Source of the DNA: Streptomyces sp. NBC_00414
GTDB lineage: Bacteria > Actinomycetota > Actinomycetes > Streptomycetales > Streptomycetaceae
Assembly: GCF_036038375.1 (NCBI RefSeq)
Contig: NZ_CP107935.1
Coordinates: 4,836,001-4,900,000 of the forward strand
Length of the DNA: 64,000 nt
Direction of reading: 5' to 3'
Part shown: in pieces, positions 34,828 through 43,889 of the stretch
Layout: each line of letters opens with the position of its first letter
Numbering within the stretch: the first letter of the stretch is position 1
The notes under the pieces: generated by a model
Databases searched by the model: none
What the model saw: the letters and a program-made list of their open reading frames with translations, nothing else
What the model was told of the DNA's origin: nothing
Made by a program: the position numbers and the translations under genes

Positions 34828-35340
34828 TCAACCCACCCGCGCAACCAACGCCGTCGCCACCGCCATCAACCCCTCGTCGCGCCCGGCGAACCCGAGCCCG
34901 TCCGTCGTCGCCCCGGACACCGACACCGGCGCCCCCACCGCCTCGGAGAGAACCGCCTGCGCCTCGTCCCGCCGCTTCCCGATCTTCGGGCGGGGCCCGA
35001 CGACCTGCACGGCGACATTGCCGATCGTGAAACCGGCCGCACGGACGATCCGGGCCGCCTCGGTCAGCAGCGTCACGCCGGACGCCCCGGACCACTCGGG
35101 CCGCCCCGTACCGAAGTGCTGCCCGAGATCGCCGAGCCCCGCCGCGGAGAACAGCGCGTTGCACGCCGCGTGCGCGACGACGTCCGCGTCGGAGTGGCCC
35201 GCGAGCCCGGGGCCCTGGCCCTCCCACTTCAGCCCGGCGCACCACAGCTCACGGCCCTCTTCGAAGGCATGGATGTCGGTACCGATACCGACCTGCGGCA
35301 ACAGCGGTGCCCCGGAGCCCTCGGGACTCTCAGAAGCCAT
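34828..35340 (-). CDS. ispF: 2-C-methyl-D-erythritol 2,4-cyclodiphosphate synthase
   Basis: Fifth enzyme of the MEP isoprenoid pathway, 170 residues. Zinc and substrate motifs are GIGTDIHAF (D-x-H), GHSDADVVAHAACNALF and the C-terminal SGATTDGLGFAGRDEG. Its first 11 bases overlap the end of ispD, indicating translational coupling. Confidence 0.96.
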   Translation of the reverse strand: MASESPEGSGAPLLPQVGIGTDIHAFEEGRELWCAGLKWEGQGPGLAGHSDADVVAHAACNALFSAAGLGDLGQHFGTGRPEWSGASGVTLLTEAARIVRAAGFTIGNVAVQVVGPRPKIGKRRDEAQAVLSEAVGAPVSVSGATTDGLGFAGRDEGLMAVATALVARVG

Positions 35341-36082
35341 CGTTCAGCCTCCGCCGCGTCAGGACCGCCTCCGCGAGGATCAGGTCCAGCGGACGTGTCA
35401 CCTTGAACGCCTCCTCGTGGCCTGGCACGACCACGACCCGCAGCCCGAGCTGCTCGACCATGCTCGCGTCGTCGGTGACATTGTCCGTGACCGTCGCGTG
35501 GGCCCGTACGAGGGTGTCGCGGTCGAAGCCCTGCGGCGTCTGGACGGCACGCAGGCGCGCCCGGTCCGGAGTGGCGACCACGGGCTCGGGCTCGCCGGCC
35601 GTGTCCGCGGGCTCGACCTGCTTGACGGTGTCCGTGAGCGGCAGCGCGGGCACGACCGCGGGAGCCCCGTCGCGTACCGCCTCGATGACGCCGTCGACCG
35701 TGTCGACGGGTACCAGCGGGCGGGCCGCGTCGTGCACGAGCACGATGTCGATGCCGGACGGCAGCGCGTCGAGGCCGAGCCGCACGGAGTCCTGGCGGCT
35801 GTCGCCGCCGGGCACGACGAGGAACTCGGTCCGCTCGGGCAGGGCGTGCGAGTCGAGCAGCGTCTTGACCTCGGCGGCTCCGTCGGGCGGCGCCACGACG
35901 ACGACGAGGGAGACGGCACGCGACGCGGCCATGGCCCGCACCGCGTGGATCAGCATGGGCGTGCCGTTCAGCGCGCGGAGCGCTTTGGGAGCGCCCGGGC
36001 CGAGGCGTACGCCTCGGCCTGCGGCCGGAATCACGGCCGCCGTACGGGCCCCGGGAGGCGTGGGGCGCGAATCGTCAGACAT
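35330..36082 (-). CDS. ispD: 2-C-methyl-D-erythritol 4-phosphate cytidylyltransferase
   Basis: Third enzyme of the MEP pathway; couples MEP to CTP. Of 250 residues, the CTP loop is VIPAAGRGVRLGPGAPKAL (residues about 16-34) and VLVHDAARPLV holds the metal-binding aspartate, with ARLRAVQTPQGF toward the C-terminus. It precedes ispF with an 11-bp overlap and lies downstream of carD, as in most actinobacteria. Confidence 0.96.
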   Translation of the reverse strand: MSDDSRPTPPGARTAAVIPAAGRGVRLGPGAPKALRALNGTPMLIHAVRAMAASRAVSLVVVVAPPDGAAEVKTLLDSHALPERTEFLVVPGGDSRQDSVRLGLDALPSGIDIVLVHDAARPLVPVDTVDGVIEAVRDGAPAVVPALPLTDTVKQVEPADTAGEPEPVVATPDRARLRAVQTPQGFDRDTLVRAHATVTDNVTDDASMVEQLGLRVVVVPGHEEAFKVTRPLDLILAEAVLTRRRLNDGF

Positions 36083-36427
36083 CGGTTCCTGTCAGGTTTG
36101 TATGCTCGGCCGACGTGGGTATGGCCTGGGCGTACCCCGGCCGACGGGCTGGGGGAGTGCCGGGCGCGACGCCTTGACCGGACCCTTCCGTGAAGATGGT
36201 CGAGCCAACTGTCCGGGCCCGGCACTCCGAGTATCGGATCCCTGAATTCTGAGGGCCGTCCGAGTGCAGGGTTTCCCGGTATGACGTGCCCCGGGTTCGA
36301 ACGGGCCGGGGTACGAACATGCCGCAGCGCCCGGCGACATGAATACGTCATCGGGCACCGCGGCATTTCATTGCGCCGAACCGCTCGTTTCACCTCTGGT
36401 CAGAAAGCGATCAGAGCGCGACGGGCG
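36083..36427. other. Intergenic region between carD and ispD, no gene seen
   Basis: 345 bases without a supported gene. It should contain the end of the carD transcript and the ispD promoter. The sequence is locally less GC-rich near 36330-36420. No clear terminator stem was found. Confidence 0.35.
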
Positions 36428-36910
36428 TCAGGACGCGAGGACCTCGTCGAGCAGTGCCTCGGCCTTGTCCTCGTTGGTGTTCTCCGCGAGGGCGAGCTCG
36501 CTCACCAGGATCTGGCGGGCCTTGGCGAGCATGCGCTTCTCGCCGGCGGAGAGTCCACGCTCGCGCTCACGACGCCACAGGTCACGGACTACCTCCGCCA
36601 CCTTGATGACATCGCCGGAGGCGAGCTTTTCGAGATTTGCCTTGTAACGACGGGACCAGTTGGTGGGCTCTTCGGCGTACGGCGCGCGCAGTACCTCGAA
36701 GACCCGGTCCAGCCCTTCCTGACCGACCACATCACGCACGCCGACGAACTCCGCATTGTCCGCTGGCACACGCACTGTCAGGTCACCCTGGGCGACCTTC
36801 AGGACCAAGTAGGTCTTGTCCACGCCTTTGATCTGGCGAGTTTCGATAGCCTCGATCAGCGCGGCCCCGTGATGGGGATAGACCACGGTGTCGCCAACCT
36901 TGAACGTCAT
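36428..36910 (-). CDS. carD: CarD-family RNA polymerase-binding transcription regulator
   Basis: Protein of 160 residues, the normal size for actinobacterial CarD. It begins TFKVGDTVVYPHHGAALIE (RNA polymerase interaction Tudor-like domain, residues 1-55) and has a helical C-terminal part with the DNA-contacting tryptophan in NWSRRYKANLEKL. It stabilises open promoter complexes, especially at rRNA promoters. The position next to ispD-ispF is conserved. Confidence 0.96.
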   Translation of the reverse strand: MTFKVGDTVVYPHHGAALIEAIETRQIKGVDKTYLVLKVAQGDLTVRVPADNAEFVGVRDVVGQEGLDRVFEVLRAPYAEEPTNWSRRYKANLEKLASGDVIKVAEVVRDLWRRERERGLSAGEKRMLAKARQILVSELALAENTNEDKAEALLDEVLAS

Positions 36911-37599
36911 GTGACAGGTACCCCTTCCGTGGCTATCCAGGGTAACACGGAAACCGCGTGTTCTGAATGGCGTTTTCGCAGGTCAGGGCATATCTCGGGG
37001 CTTGACAATCCCAACAGGAACGTGCTTCGGAGGGGCCGCGGACGACGGTATTCGCAGGTCGGAGCGGCTGTCCCGGCGGGGAGAAACGCGCACGTTACAA
37101 CACCCCCGATCCCCTCCCACGTGCCCGAACGTCCAGATTTGTCGGGTTCCGGGAGCCCATCTTCCGCTACTCCGTTCGGTCACCGGAGCCGCGTGCGAGA
37201 CGAATCCGGAATTGATCACGCGGGCCCGAGATCGCGCGGAGATCGGCCCGAGATCGCCCCGGAGATCGACCGAAGATCAATTTCCCGGACCGCCATGCAT
37301 TCCTTACGAGAAATCCGCAAGCCCGCGCGGGGGCCTTTCGGAGGCTTACCGAGGGTTCTTATGTGAAAGACGGACGAGTGTGTGGCGGATGTGTCCGTGT
37401 GACATGCAAGTACCCCGGGGGACGTGAGTGTCCGAGGGGTGGAGAACCGGCGTCCGGCCAAGGGTCGGGCAGCCGTAGGGGCGGGTCGGGTGCGGCGGCA
37501 CGGGAACGGCTCGGTAACCTGAGGCCGCTGACTGACCCTTGGGGCGGCCTTACAGAGGAGCCGCTCTGATCCGCCCACGTTCTAGGAGTTGCCGCCGCC
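36911..37599. other. Long intergenic region between carD and the lipoprotein gene
   Basis: About 690 bases holding the divergent promoters. Open frames here lack ribosome sites and family resemblance. The stretch 36930-37020 is AT-richer (carD promoter side), and GGTAACCTGAGG near 37514 may belong to the lipoprotein gene's promoter. A small RNA cannot be excluded. Confidence 0.35.
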
Positions 37600-38304
37600 G
37601 TGAGCAGCAGCCTTCGACGCGGCAGCCTCGCCGCCGCCGCCATCGCGTTCTCGATCGCCTCGCTCGCCGCGTGCGGTGCCGGCAACAAGGCCCAGACGCT
37701 GGAGATCAAGCCGGACAACGCCGCCGTCACCGTCGGCGTCATCAAGATCCAGAACGCCGTCGTCATCACCCAGCCCGAGCCGGAGTCGACGGGCCCGACC
37801 GCGGTCGCCGCGACCCTGTTCAACAGCGGCGACACTCCCCAGACCCTGGAGTCCGTCAAGGTCGAGGGCATCGGGCAGGCCGCGCAGCTCAAGCCCGCCA
37901 AGGGCTCGGGCAAGCTGACCGTCCCGGCCGGCGGCTCGCTGGTCCTCGGCGGCAAGGACAACGCCTCCGCCGTACTGGAGAGCAGTCGTGAGGCCTTCAA
38001 GGACGGCGACGCGCAGCCGGTCACCTTCACCTTCAGCAAGACCGGTGACGTGAAGCTGGAAGCGTTCGTCGTGCCCGCCAACAGCTACTTCTCCGACTGG
38101 GGCCCCAGCGCGGTCCCGGCGGCGCCGAGCACCGAGCCGTCCGCGTCGAAGTCGGAGTCCGGTACGGCCACCGGCTCACCGTCGCCCTCCGGGTCCGCGT
38201 CGGGTGAGACCGAGGAGACGGGTGAGACGGGCGAGGCGGGCACCGAGGTCTCCGACGCGGCGTCGGCCAGCGCCGATGCCTCGGAGTCGGCAGCGGGCCA
38301 CTGA
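37600..38304 (+). CDS. Secreted lipoprotein with Ser/Glu/Thr-rich C-terminus (DUF461-like)
   Basis: Protein of 234 residues with a signal peptide and lipobox SLAAC. The mature part (residues 25-165) is a beta-rich domain with AVVITQPEPESTGPTAVAAT and a closing VVPANSYFSDWGP, like the copper-chaperone PCu(A)C/DUF461 group, but I see no clear Met/His metal site. The last 65 residues are a low-complexity tail (GETEETGETGEAGTE). GTG 37600 opens it. It converges on phoP across a strong terminator. Confidence 0.78.
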   Translation: MSSSLRRGSLAAAAIAFSIASLAACGAGNKAQTLEIKPDNAAVTVGVIKIQNAVVITQPEPESTGPTAVAATLFNSGDTPQTLESVKVEGIGQAAQLKPAKGSGKLTVPAGGSLVLGGKDNASAVLESSREAFKDGDAQPVTFTFSKTGDVKLEAFVVPANSYFSDWGPSAVPAAPSTEPSASKSESGTATGSPSPSGSASGETEETGETGEAGTEVSDAASASADASESAAGH

Positions 38305-38354
38305 GAGGCTCACAGCCACCGTTCTCCCGTACGGGCAGGTGCCGTGCGTGCGCA

Positions 38355-38399
38355 TGACGAAGGGCGGGACCCCTGGGACAGGGGTCCCGCCCTTCGTCA
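38355..38399. terminator. Bidirectional terminator between lipoprotein gene and phoP
   Basis: Perfect 20-bp stem (TGACGAAGGGCGGGACCCCT and complement) with a 5-base loop, 50 bases past the lipoprotein stop and 30 bases past the phoP stop. Confidence 0.93.
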
Positions 38400-38429
38400 C
38401 TCCCGTCGTGCCGCTGTGCGCCGTGCGGT

Positions 38430-39110
38430 CTACGGCTCGAACTTGTAGCCGAGGCCGCGGACCGTGACCAGGTAGCGGGGCGCGCCGGGGTCCGGTTCGA
38501 TCTTCGCCCGCAGGCGCTTCACGTGGACGTCCAGCGTCTTGGTGTCACCGACGTAGTCGGCGCCCCACACCCGGTCGATGAGCTGCATACGCGTCAGGAC
38601 GCGTCCCGCGTTGCGCAGCAGCATCTCCAGGAGGTCGAACTCCTTGAGCGGGAGGTCGACCTTGGAGCCGGAGACGGTGACCACGTGGCGGTCGACGTCC
38701 ATCCGGACCGGGCCCGCCTCCAGGGCGGCCGGGCTGACCTCCTCCGGCTCGCCGCGGCGGCGCAGGACGGCCCGGATGCGGGCGACCAGCTCACGCGACG
38801 AGAAGGGCTTGGTCACGTAGTCGTCGGCTCCTATTTCGAGCCCCACGACCTTGTCGATCTCACTGTCCTTGGCGGTGACCATGATCACCGGAACGTTCGA
38901 GCGGCTGCGCAGCTGCCGGCACACCTCGGTGCCCGGCAGGCCGGGCAGCATCAGGTCGAGGAGGACGAGGTCGGCGCCATTGCGCTCGAACTCGTCGAGG
39001 CCGTCGGGCCCGGTGGCCGCGATGGCGACCTCGAAACCCTCTTTGCGGAGCATGTAGGACAGGGCGTCGCTGAAGGACTCCTCGTCCTCGACGACGAGCA
39101 CTCGGGTCAC
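38430..39110 (-). CDS. phoP: Phosphate response regulator PhoP (OmpR family)
   Basis: Receiver domain (VLVVEDEESF, phospho-acceptor in LVLLDLMLPG, conserved KPF) plus a C-terminal winged-helix DNA-binding domain (RMQLIDRVWGADYVGDTKTLDVHVKRL), 226 residues. It controls phosphate starvation genes and, indirectly, antibiotic production in Streptomyces. Its ATG overlaps the phoR stop by four bases. Identification as PhoP rests on the phoR-phoU context and the PHO boxes upstream. Confidence 0.95.
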   Translation of the reverse strand: MTRVLVVEDEESFSDALSYMLRKEGFEVAIAATGPDGLDEFERNGADLVLLDLMLPGLPGTEVCRQLRSRSNVPVIMVTAKDSEIDKVVGLEIGADDYVTKPFSSRELVARIRAVLRRRGEPEEVSPAALEAGPVRMDVDRHVVTVSGSKVDLPLKEFDLLEMLLRNAGRVLTRMQLIDRVWGADYVGDTKTLDVHVKRLRAKIEPDPGAPRYLVTVRGLGYKFEP

Positions 39111-40384
39111 GGGTGGACCTCCGGGGCAGAAAAGGGTTCGTACGGGGATGAGACGGTGGTCGTCCCGTCGGTCTGACCGGTCTCGTCGTCTTCGTCGAGG
39201 CCGGGCGTCTGGTCACTGCTCGCGCGGTCACGGGCGGCGCCCGCCTCCGGCAGCCGCAGGGTGAAGGTGGAGCCCTGACCCTCGGAGCTCCACACCGTGA
39301 CCTCCCCGCTGTGCGAGGCTGCCACGTGCTTGACGATCGCGAGCCCGAGACCCGTACCGCCGGTTGCGCGGGAACGGGCCGGGTCGACGCGGTAGAAGCG
39401 CTCGAAGACGCGCTCCTTGTCCTTTTCGGAGATGCCGATGCCCTGGTCGGTCACGGCGATCTCGATGAGGTCTCCGCCGGGCGCGGTCACCCGGCGCGCG
39501 GCTATGCCGACCCGGGTGCGGGCCGGCGAGTAGTTGACGGCGTTCTCCACGAGGTTGCCGAGTGCTGCCGCCAGCTGCCCCCGGTTGCCCCACAGGCGCA
39601 GGTCGGCCGTGCCGCCGGCGGCCATGGTGATCTGCTTGGTGCCGGCCTGGTGGCGGCAGCGGTCGATCGCCTCGGCGACCAGCTCGTCGACGCGTACCGG
39701 CTCCGCGTCCTCCAGCGGGTCGTCGTTCTGGACCCGGGAGAGGTCGATGAGTTCCTGGACGAGGTTGGTGAGGCGGGTCGCCTCTATCTGCATGCGTCCG
39801 GCGAAGCGCTCCACGGCCTCCGGGTCCTCCGAGGCGCCCATGACGGCCTCGGAGAGGAGGGAGAGCGCGCCGACCGGGGTCTTGAGCTCATGGCTGACAT
39901 TGGCCACGAAGTCGCGCCGTACGGCCTCGATCCGGCGGGCCTCGGTGAGATCCTCGACGAGGAGCAGTACGAGCCGGGAGCCGAGCGGCGCCACCCGGGC
40001 GGACACGGCGAGTGCCTCTCCCCGGCCGGTGCCGCGCCGGGGCAGGTCCAGTTCCGCCTGGCGTATCTCCCCGTCCCTGCGGGTGTCGCGGGCCATCAGG
40101 ATCATCGGCTCGACGGCCAGTTTCCCGCCGCGCACGAGCCCGAGGGCGTACGCGGCGGAGCTGGCCTTGACCACGGCGTCGGCCTCGTCGAGTACGACCG
40201 CGGAGGAGCGGAGCACGGACAGAACCGTGTCGACGCCCGGCGGAAGGACCGGGTCGGTGTGCAGAGAGGTGCGGGTGGGGCGTTTCTGTTCCCGCTCACT
40301 CCAGCGGAACGCCAGCACGGCGATGACGCCGGTGAGTACACCGGCGATCGCTGCCGCTGCGGCGACAGCCGCGTTCACGTCCAT
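39107..40384 (-). CDS. phoR: Phosphate sensor histidine kinase PhoR
   Basis: Histidine kinase of 425 residues: one N-terminal membrane helix (AAVAAAAAIAGVLTGVIAVL), a PAS-like region (about 50-155), the H-box FVANVSHELKTPVGAL with the phospho-accepting histidine, and an ATPase domain with N-box (LGNLVENAVNYS), DQGIGISEKD and GTGLGLAIVKH. Translationally coupled to phoP. Divergent from phoU; PHO boxes between them indicate autoregulation by PhoP. Confidence 0.95.
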   Translation of the reverse strand: MDVNAAVAAAAAIAGVLTGVIAVLAFRWSEREQKRPTRTSLHTDPVLPPGVDTVLSVLRSSAVVLDEADAVVKASSAAYALGLVRGGKLAVEPMILMARDTRRDGEIRQAELDLPRRGTGRGEALAVSARVAPLGSRLVLLLVEDLTEARRIEAVRRDFVANVSHELKTPVGALSLLSEAVMGASEDPEAVERFAGRMQIEATRLTNLVQELIDLSRVQNDDPLEDAEPVRVDELVAEAIDRCRHQAGTKQITMAAGGTADLRLWGNRGQLAAALGNLVENAVNYSPARTRVGIAARRVTAPGGDLIEIAVTDQGIGISEKDKERVFERFYRVDPARSRATGGTGLGLAIVKHVAASHSGEVTVWSSEGQGSTFTLRLPEAGAARDRASSDQTPGLDEDDETGQTDGTTTVSSPYEPFSAPEVHP

Positions 40385-40457
40385 GGCCCCAGGTTAGGCA
40401 CGGTGTACGCCCCGGTCACAGCCGTCCGAGGGTGGACTCGAACACTCGTCGCCCAGA

Positions 40458-40490
40458 GTTCACCCTGGAGACCCTGCCGGTTCACTTCGT
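40458..40490. promoter_or_regulatory. PHO box (PhoP site), phoR-proximal
   Basis: Three consecutive 11-base units: GTTCACCCTGG, AGACCCTGCCG, GTTCACTTCGT. The first and third match the PhoP direct-repeat consensus GTTCACC at exact 22-base phase. Confidence 0.85.
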
Positions 40491-40543
40491 ACGACCGGGC
40501 CGCGCACCCTTCCCACCAGCGGGAAGAGGCGACGTCGCCCAGA

Positions 40544-40576
40544 ATTCACCTGGGTGCCGGTGATGGTTCATTTGAG
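40544..40576. promoter_or_regulatory. PHO box (PhoP site), phoU-proximal
   Basis: Three consecutive 11-base units: ATTCACCTGGG, TGCCGGTGATG, GTTCATTTGAG, in the same orientation and phase as the site at 40458. It should activate phoU and/or phoRP under phosphate limitation. Confidence 0.85.
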
Positions 40577-40672
40577 GGGACGTAAACCGACGCGTTCAGG
40601 CCGGAGCGTGGGAACGTGGGGTTCACGAGCCCCTATGAGCCCCCGAAGCAGACGTAGGAAAGGGACATCCTG

Positions 40673-41350
40673 ATGCGGGACGCGTACCACGAGGAACTTG
40701 ACTCGATCGGCGAGGGCCTGGTCGAGATGGCCCGCCTCGTCGGGTCGGCGATCGGTCGCGCCACGACGGCGATCCTCGACTCCGATCTGAAGCTCGCGGA
40801 GAGCGTGATCGCGGCCGACCAGAAGGTCGACGATCTCCAGCACGACCTTGAGGCGCGGGCGATAACCCTGCTGGCCCGGCAGCAGCCCGTGGCCACCGAC
40901 CTGCGGATCGTCGTCACCTCGCTCCGCATGTCGGCCGACCTGGAGCGCTCCGGCGACCTCGCCCAGCACGTGGCGAAGCTCGCGCGGCTCCGCTTCCCCC
41001 AGCGGGCCATCCCGCAGGATCTGCACGCCACGATCCTGGAGATGGGCCAGCTCGCGCAGCGGCTGATGGCGAAGGCGGCCGAGGTGATCGTCACCAAGGA
41101 CGTCGACCTCGCCCTCCAGCTGGAGCAGGACGACGACGCGATGGACCTCCTCCACCGCACGCTCTTCCAGCACCTCCTGGACGACCGGTGGAAGCACGGC
41201 ATCGAGACGGCGGTGGACGTGACGCTGCTGGGCCGTTACTACGAGCGGTTCGCGGACCACGCGGTGTCGGTGGCGAACCGGGTGGTGTACCTGGTGACCG
41301 GCGAGCACGCCGACGAGCTGCAGACCGCTCCGCAGGTCGAAGGGGCGTAG
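40673..41350 (+). CDS. phoU: Phosphate transport/signalling regulator PhoU
   Basis: Two tandem three-helix PhoU domains in 225 residues, each with the metal-binding motif: DLQHDLEARAITLLARQQPV and later YYERFADHAVSVANRVVYL. PhoU links the phosphate transporter to the PhoR kinase. ATG at 40673 follows AGGAAAGG. It is divergent from phoR and preceded by PHO boxes. Confidence 0.95.
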   Translation: MRDAYHEELDSIGEGLVEMARLVGSAIGRATTAILDSDLKLAESVIAADQKVDDLQHDLEARAITLLARQQPVATDLRIVVTSLRMSADLERSGDLAQHVAKLARLRFPQRAIPQDLHATILEMGQLAQRLMAKAAEVIVTKDVDLALQLEQDDDAMDLLHRTLFQHLLDDRWKHGIETAVDVTLLGRYYERFADHAVSVANRVVYLVTGEHADELQTAPQVEGA

Positions 41351-41508
41351 TCCGACGGCGGCCGCGGGGGCTCCCGGCCGGGCGGGTTCCCGGCTGCGAG
41401 GGGGCGCATCGGGTGCGGGCGGGAGTGCGAAAGCCTCTGTGCGCCGTTGATGCGCCCGACCTGGTGGGAATGCAATGGGAGTAGGCACAAGCCTTCGAGG
41501 AGGGACCC

Positions 41509-41661
41509 ATGGCCGATTCCCCCACCACGCCCGACCCGACCCAGGAACGCGAGACGCAGCAGCCCGTCGAGATCAAGAGCCTGCCGCTCTTCGGCGCCTG
41601 CGGCTGCGGCTCGGGCTGCGGATGCGGGTGCCAGTCCGGCAATCCCTGTCAGTGCGGCTGA
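41509..41661 (+). CDS. Small cysteine-rich metallothionein-like protein (50 aa)
   Basis: Seven cysteines lie in the last 20 residues (ACGCGSGCGCGCQSGNPCQC), as C-x-C pairs typical of metallothionein-like metal binding; the first 30 residues are acidic and disordered. GAGGAGGGA sits 6-13 bases before the ATG at 41509. It is 158 bp downstream of phoU in the same direction and ends in a strong terminator, so it may share phosphate control. I recall a phoU-linked metallothionein-type gene in other Streptomyces, not checked here. Metal and role are unproven. Confidence 0.82.
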   Translation: MADSPTTPDPTQERETQQPVEIKSLPLFGACGCGSGCGCGCQSGNPCQCG

Positions 41662-41687
41662 CGCGCCACCGGCGCGACGTATGAACG

Positions 41688-41722
41688 CGGAAGGGCCCCG
41701 CTTCAGGTGCGGGGCCCTTCCG
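41688..41722 (+). terminator. Rho-independent terminator after the cysteine-rich gene
   Basis: Perfect 14-bp arms CGGAAGGGCCCCGC and GCGGGGCCCTTCCG, 7-base loop, then GTTCGTTCG, 26 bases past the stop. Confidence 0.9.
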
Positions 41723-41748
41723 TTCGTTCGTGAACCGTGTCGGCGGCT

Positions 41749-41836
41749 CGGCCTGTACGGGTCGCTCGGCCTGTAGGGGCCGCTCGGCCTGTAGGGGCCG
41801 CTCGGCTGTAGGGGCCGCTCGGCCTGTACGGGTCGC
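41749..41836. repeat. 18-bp tandem repeat, about five copies
   Basis: Units of CGGCCTGTAGGGGCCGCT (variants CGGCCTGTACGGGTCGCT) begin at 41749, 41767, 41785, 41803 and 41820; the fourth lacks one base. It lies 17 bases past the stop of the CWB2 protein gene, in its 3' untranslated region. Confidence 0.9.
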
Positions 41837-41852
41837 GTGTCCGTCGGCGGTT

Positions 41853-43889
41853 CTAGCGGTTCGTGGTGCGCACCGCGTCCAGGTTCGGCCGCGGTGCCGT
41901 GGTGCCGGTCGTCCTCTGCGGCTGCGGGGCGGAGGCGGTGTCGTTCACGGCGCCGGTTGCCGAGCGCGCCGACTGCTGCGCCGGGGCGGCACCGTTGTAG
42001 TACGGCCGGTACTGCGCCAGCGAGCTGCTCGCGCTGATGGCGGAGCCCGCCGCGGTCAGCTCGGCCGCGGAGACCGATCCGGTCCCGCCGAAGGCGATGA
42101 CGGAGTTGACGCCGGCCGCCTGCTGACGCAGATAGGTGGCGCTCGTCTCCGACAGGGTCGTCTCGTCGGTCCACAGGACCGGGCCGAAGTAGAGCATGCC
42201 GGTGCTCGCGGAGACACCGCCGCGCCAGCTGTCCGTCCAGGCAAGACCCACCTGGAACGGGGAACTCCACCAGAACCGGGCCAGCTCGGCCGACGTACCG
42301 TCGTGGCCGCTGCCGCTGATCGGGTAGTACGAGTAGGTGTCGGGCCAGTTGGAGAAGGCCGTGTGCGTGAGCGCGTACTTCGCCGAGGCGCCGACCGGGA
42401 CGACCATGGTCCGGTCGGGGTCGACCGAGTTGAGGTACGACTTCACCGACGAGGACAGCTTGTTGCCCTCGTTGAGGACGACCGTGCCCTTGCCGCCGGC
42501 GCCCAGGGCCCCGGCCGCCGCGGAGGCCGCGATCGCCGAGTGGTAGTCGGTGCCGGTGGCGATGAACACGTACTCCGGGGAGCTCGTGACGGCCTTGGCG
42601 ACCGCCACGGAGGTGGAGTAGCGCGAGGTGCCCGACAGCCGCTTCGGGGTGAAGCCGAGCGAGCTGACCTTGGTCGCCACCGCGCTGGACAGGATGTCCG
42701 TGCCGCCCACCAGGTAGACCGTGGCGCCGGGCTTCAGCGCGCGCTTCAGCTCGCTCTGCACGCCGGCCGACACCGAGGTCTTCGACGTCATCAGCAGGGG
42801 ACCCTGCTTCTGGCCGGCGAGAGTCTGGCCCGTCAGGGCGTACGACGGGCTGTCCTTGCTGATCAGGACGGCGGACTTCGCGTCGATCAGGCCCGGCTCG
42901 CTCTGGCCGGTGGTGTTCCAGGTCCAGCGGGACGCGGCGACGTTGGTGGCGTACGAGTCGGCGCCCCAGACCCGGCCGACGGACTGGCTGCGCAGCGGCT
43001 GCCAGACCGGATCGAGGACCGACGAGGTGCCCTGCGGCATCGCCAACTTGGTGACGTCACCGGTGGCGACGTCCACGACGCGCGGGATGGCCACGTCCTC
43101 GTCGGTGCCGTTGGTGACGACGATCCGGTTGCCGGTGGGCGCCCAGGCCGGGGTGTACGCGGCGTCGGTGAAGGTGAGCTGGCGCTCCCCCGTGCCGTCG
43201 GTGTTGATGACGAAGAGCCGGGTGAGGCCGTCCACCTCGCGCACGAAGGCGACCTGGGTGCCGTCGGGCGAGATCGCGGGGTTGGTACCGGCGTCGGTCA
43301 GCTTCGTGAAGCCGCCGGTGGTGTCCTCGTACAGCCAGATGGCCGAACCCGTCGGCGAGCCGCAGGTGTCGCCGGTGCGGACGAAGGCGATGAGGCCGTT
43401 GACGGACGCGCTGGGCTGGCGGTCGCAGCCGTCCTCCGTGGTGGAGAACAGCGGCTGGGCGTAGTACGAACCGTCCGAGGGCGCGTAACGGAGGCGACCG
43501 CCGCCGGAGTAGACCACCGTGTTGCCCGAGCGCAGGAACGTCGGGTGACCGACGCTGCTCATGGAGCCCTGCTCCTGGATCTTGACCAGGGTGGAGCCGG
43601 TGTAGCGGCGGGTCTCGATCCGGCCGCTCTTCACGTACGCGACCCGGCTGCCGTCGGGCGACCAGGCCGGCTGGCGCGCGTCGGCGAGGAAGTCGCTGTA
43701 GGTGCTGCTGCCGGGTTCCTGCGTCTGCATGACGTTGCGTGCGCCGTTGACGAACGTCAGCTTGCCGTCGGTGGCCTGCCAGGTGACGGGTTCCGCCGCC
43801 GCCGCGCCGGGCGTGACGGTCGCCATGCCCGCGGTCACGGCGACGACGGTGCCGAGCGCCGCGAGCACGCGGCGTCTGTGAATCTTCAT
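41853..43889 (-). CDS. Secreted surface protein: beta-propeller plus cell-wall-binding repeat 2 (CWB2)
   Basis: Exported protein of 678 residues. The signal peptide starts at ATG 43889 (MKIHRRRVLAALGTVVAVTA) with GGGGG before it. Residues about 35-330 form TolB/WD40-like propeller blades (repeats such as QPAWSPDGSRVAYVKSGRI and NPAISPDGTQVAFVREVDG). Residues about 335-640 contain CWB2 repeats (GATVYLVGGTDILSSAVATK, RTMVVPVGASAKYALTHTAF, VNSVIAFGGTGSVSAAELTA), which bind secondary wall polymers in Gram-positive bacteria. A Pro/Thr/Arg-rich tail ends it. Likely a wall-attached sensor or scaffold; ligand unknown. Confidence 0.85.
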   Translation of the reverse strand: MKIHRRRVLAALGTVVAVTAGMATVTPGAAAAEPVTWQATDGKLTFVNGARNVMQTQEPGSSTYSDFLADARQPAWSPDGSRVAYVKSGRIETRRYTGSTLVKIQEQGSMSSVGHPTFLRSGNTVVYSGGGRLRYAPSDGSYYAQPLFSTTEDGCDRQPSASVNGLIAFVRTGDTCGSPTGSAIWLYEDTTGGFTKLTDAGTNPAISPDGTQVAFVREVDGLTRLFVINTDGTGERQLTFTDAAYTPAWAPTGNRIVVTNGTDEDVAIPRVVDVATGDVTKLAMPQGTSSVLDPVWQPLRSQSVGRVWGADSYATNVAASRWTWNTTGQSEPGLIDAKSAVLISKDSPSYALTGQTLAGQKQGPLLMTSKTSVSAGVQSELKRALKPGATVYLVGGTDILSSAVATKVSSLGFTPKRLSGTSRYSTSVAVAKAVTSSPEYVFIATGTDYHSAIAASAAAGALGAGGKGTVVLNEGNKLSSSVKSYLNSVDPDRTMVVPVGASAKYALTHTAFSNWPDTYSYYPISGSGHDGTSAELARFWWSSPFQVGLAWTDSWRGGVSASTGMLYFGPVLWTDETTLSETSATYLRQQAAGVNSVIAFGGTGSVSAAELTAAGSAISASSSLAQYRPYYNGAAPAQQSARSATGAVNDTASAPQPQRTTGTTAPRPNLDAVRTTNR

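Noticed and set aside
36281..37427. Long plus-strand frames across carD and its upstream region
   Set aside because: Antisense shadows of carD extended by high GC; codon-position bias and ribosome sites are missing.
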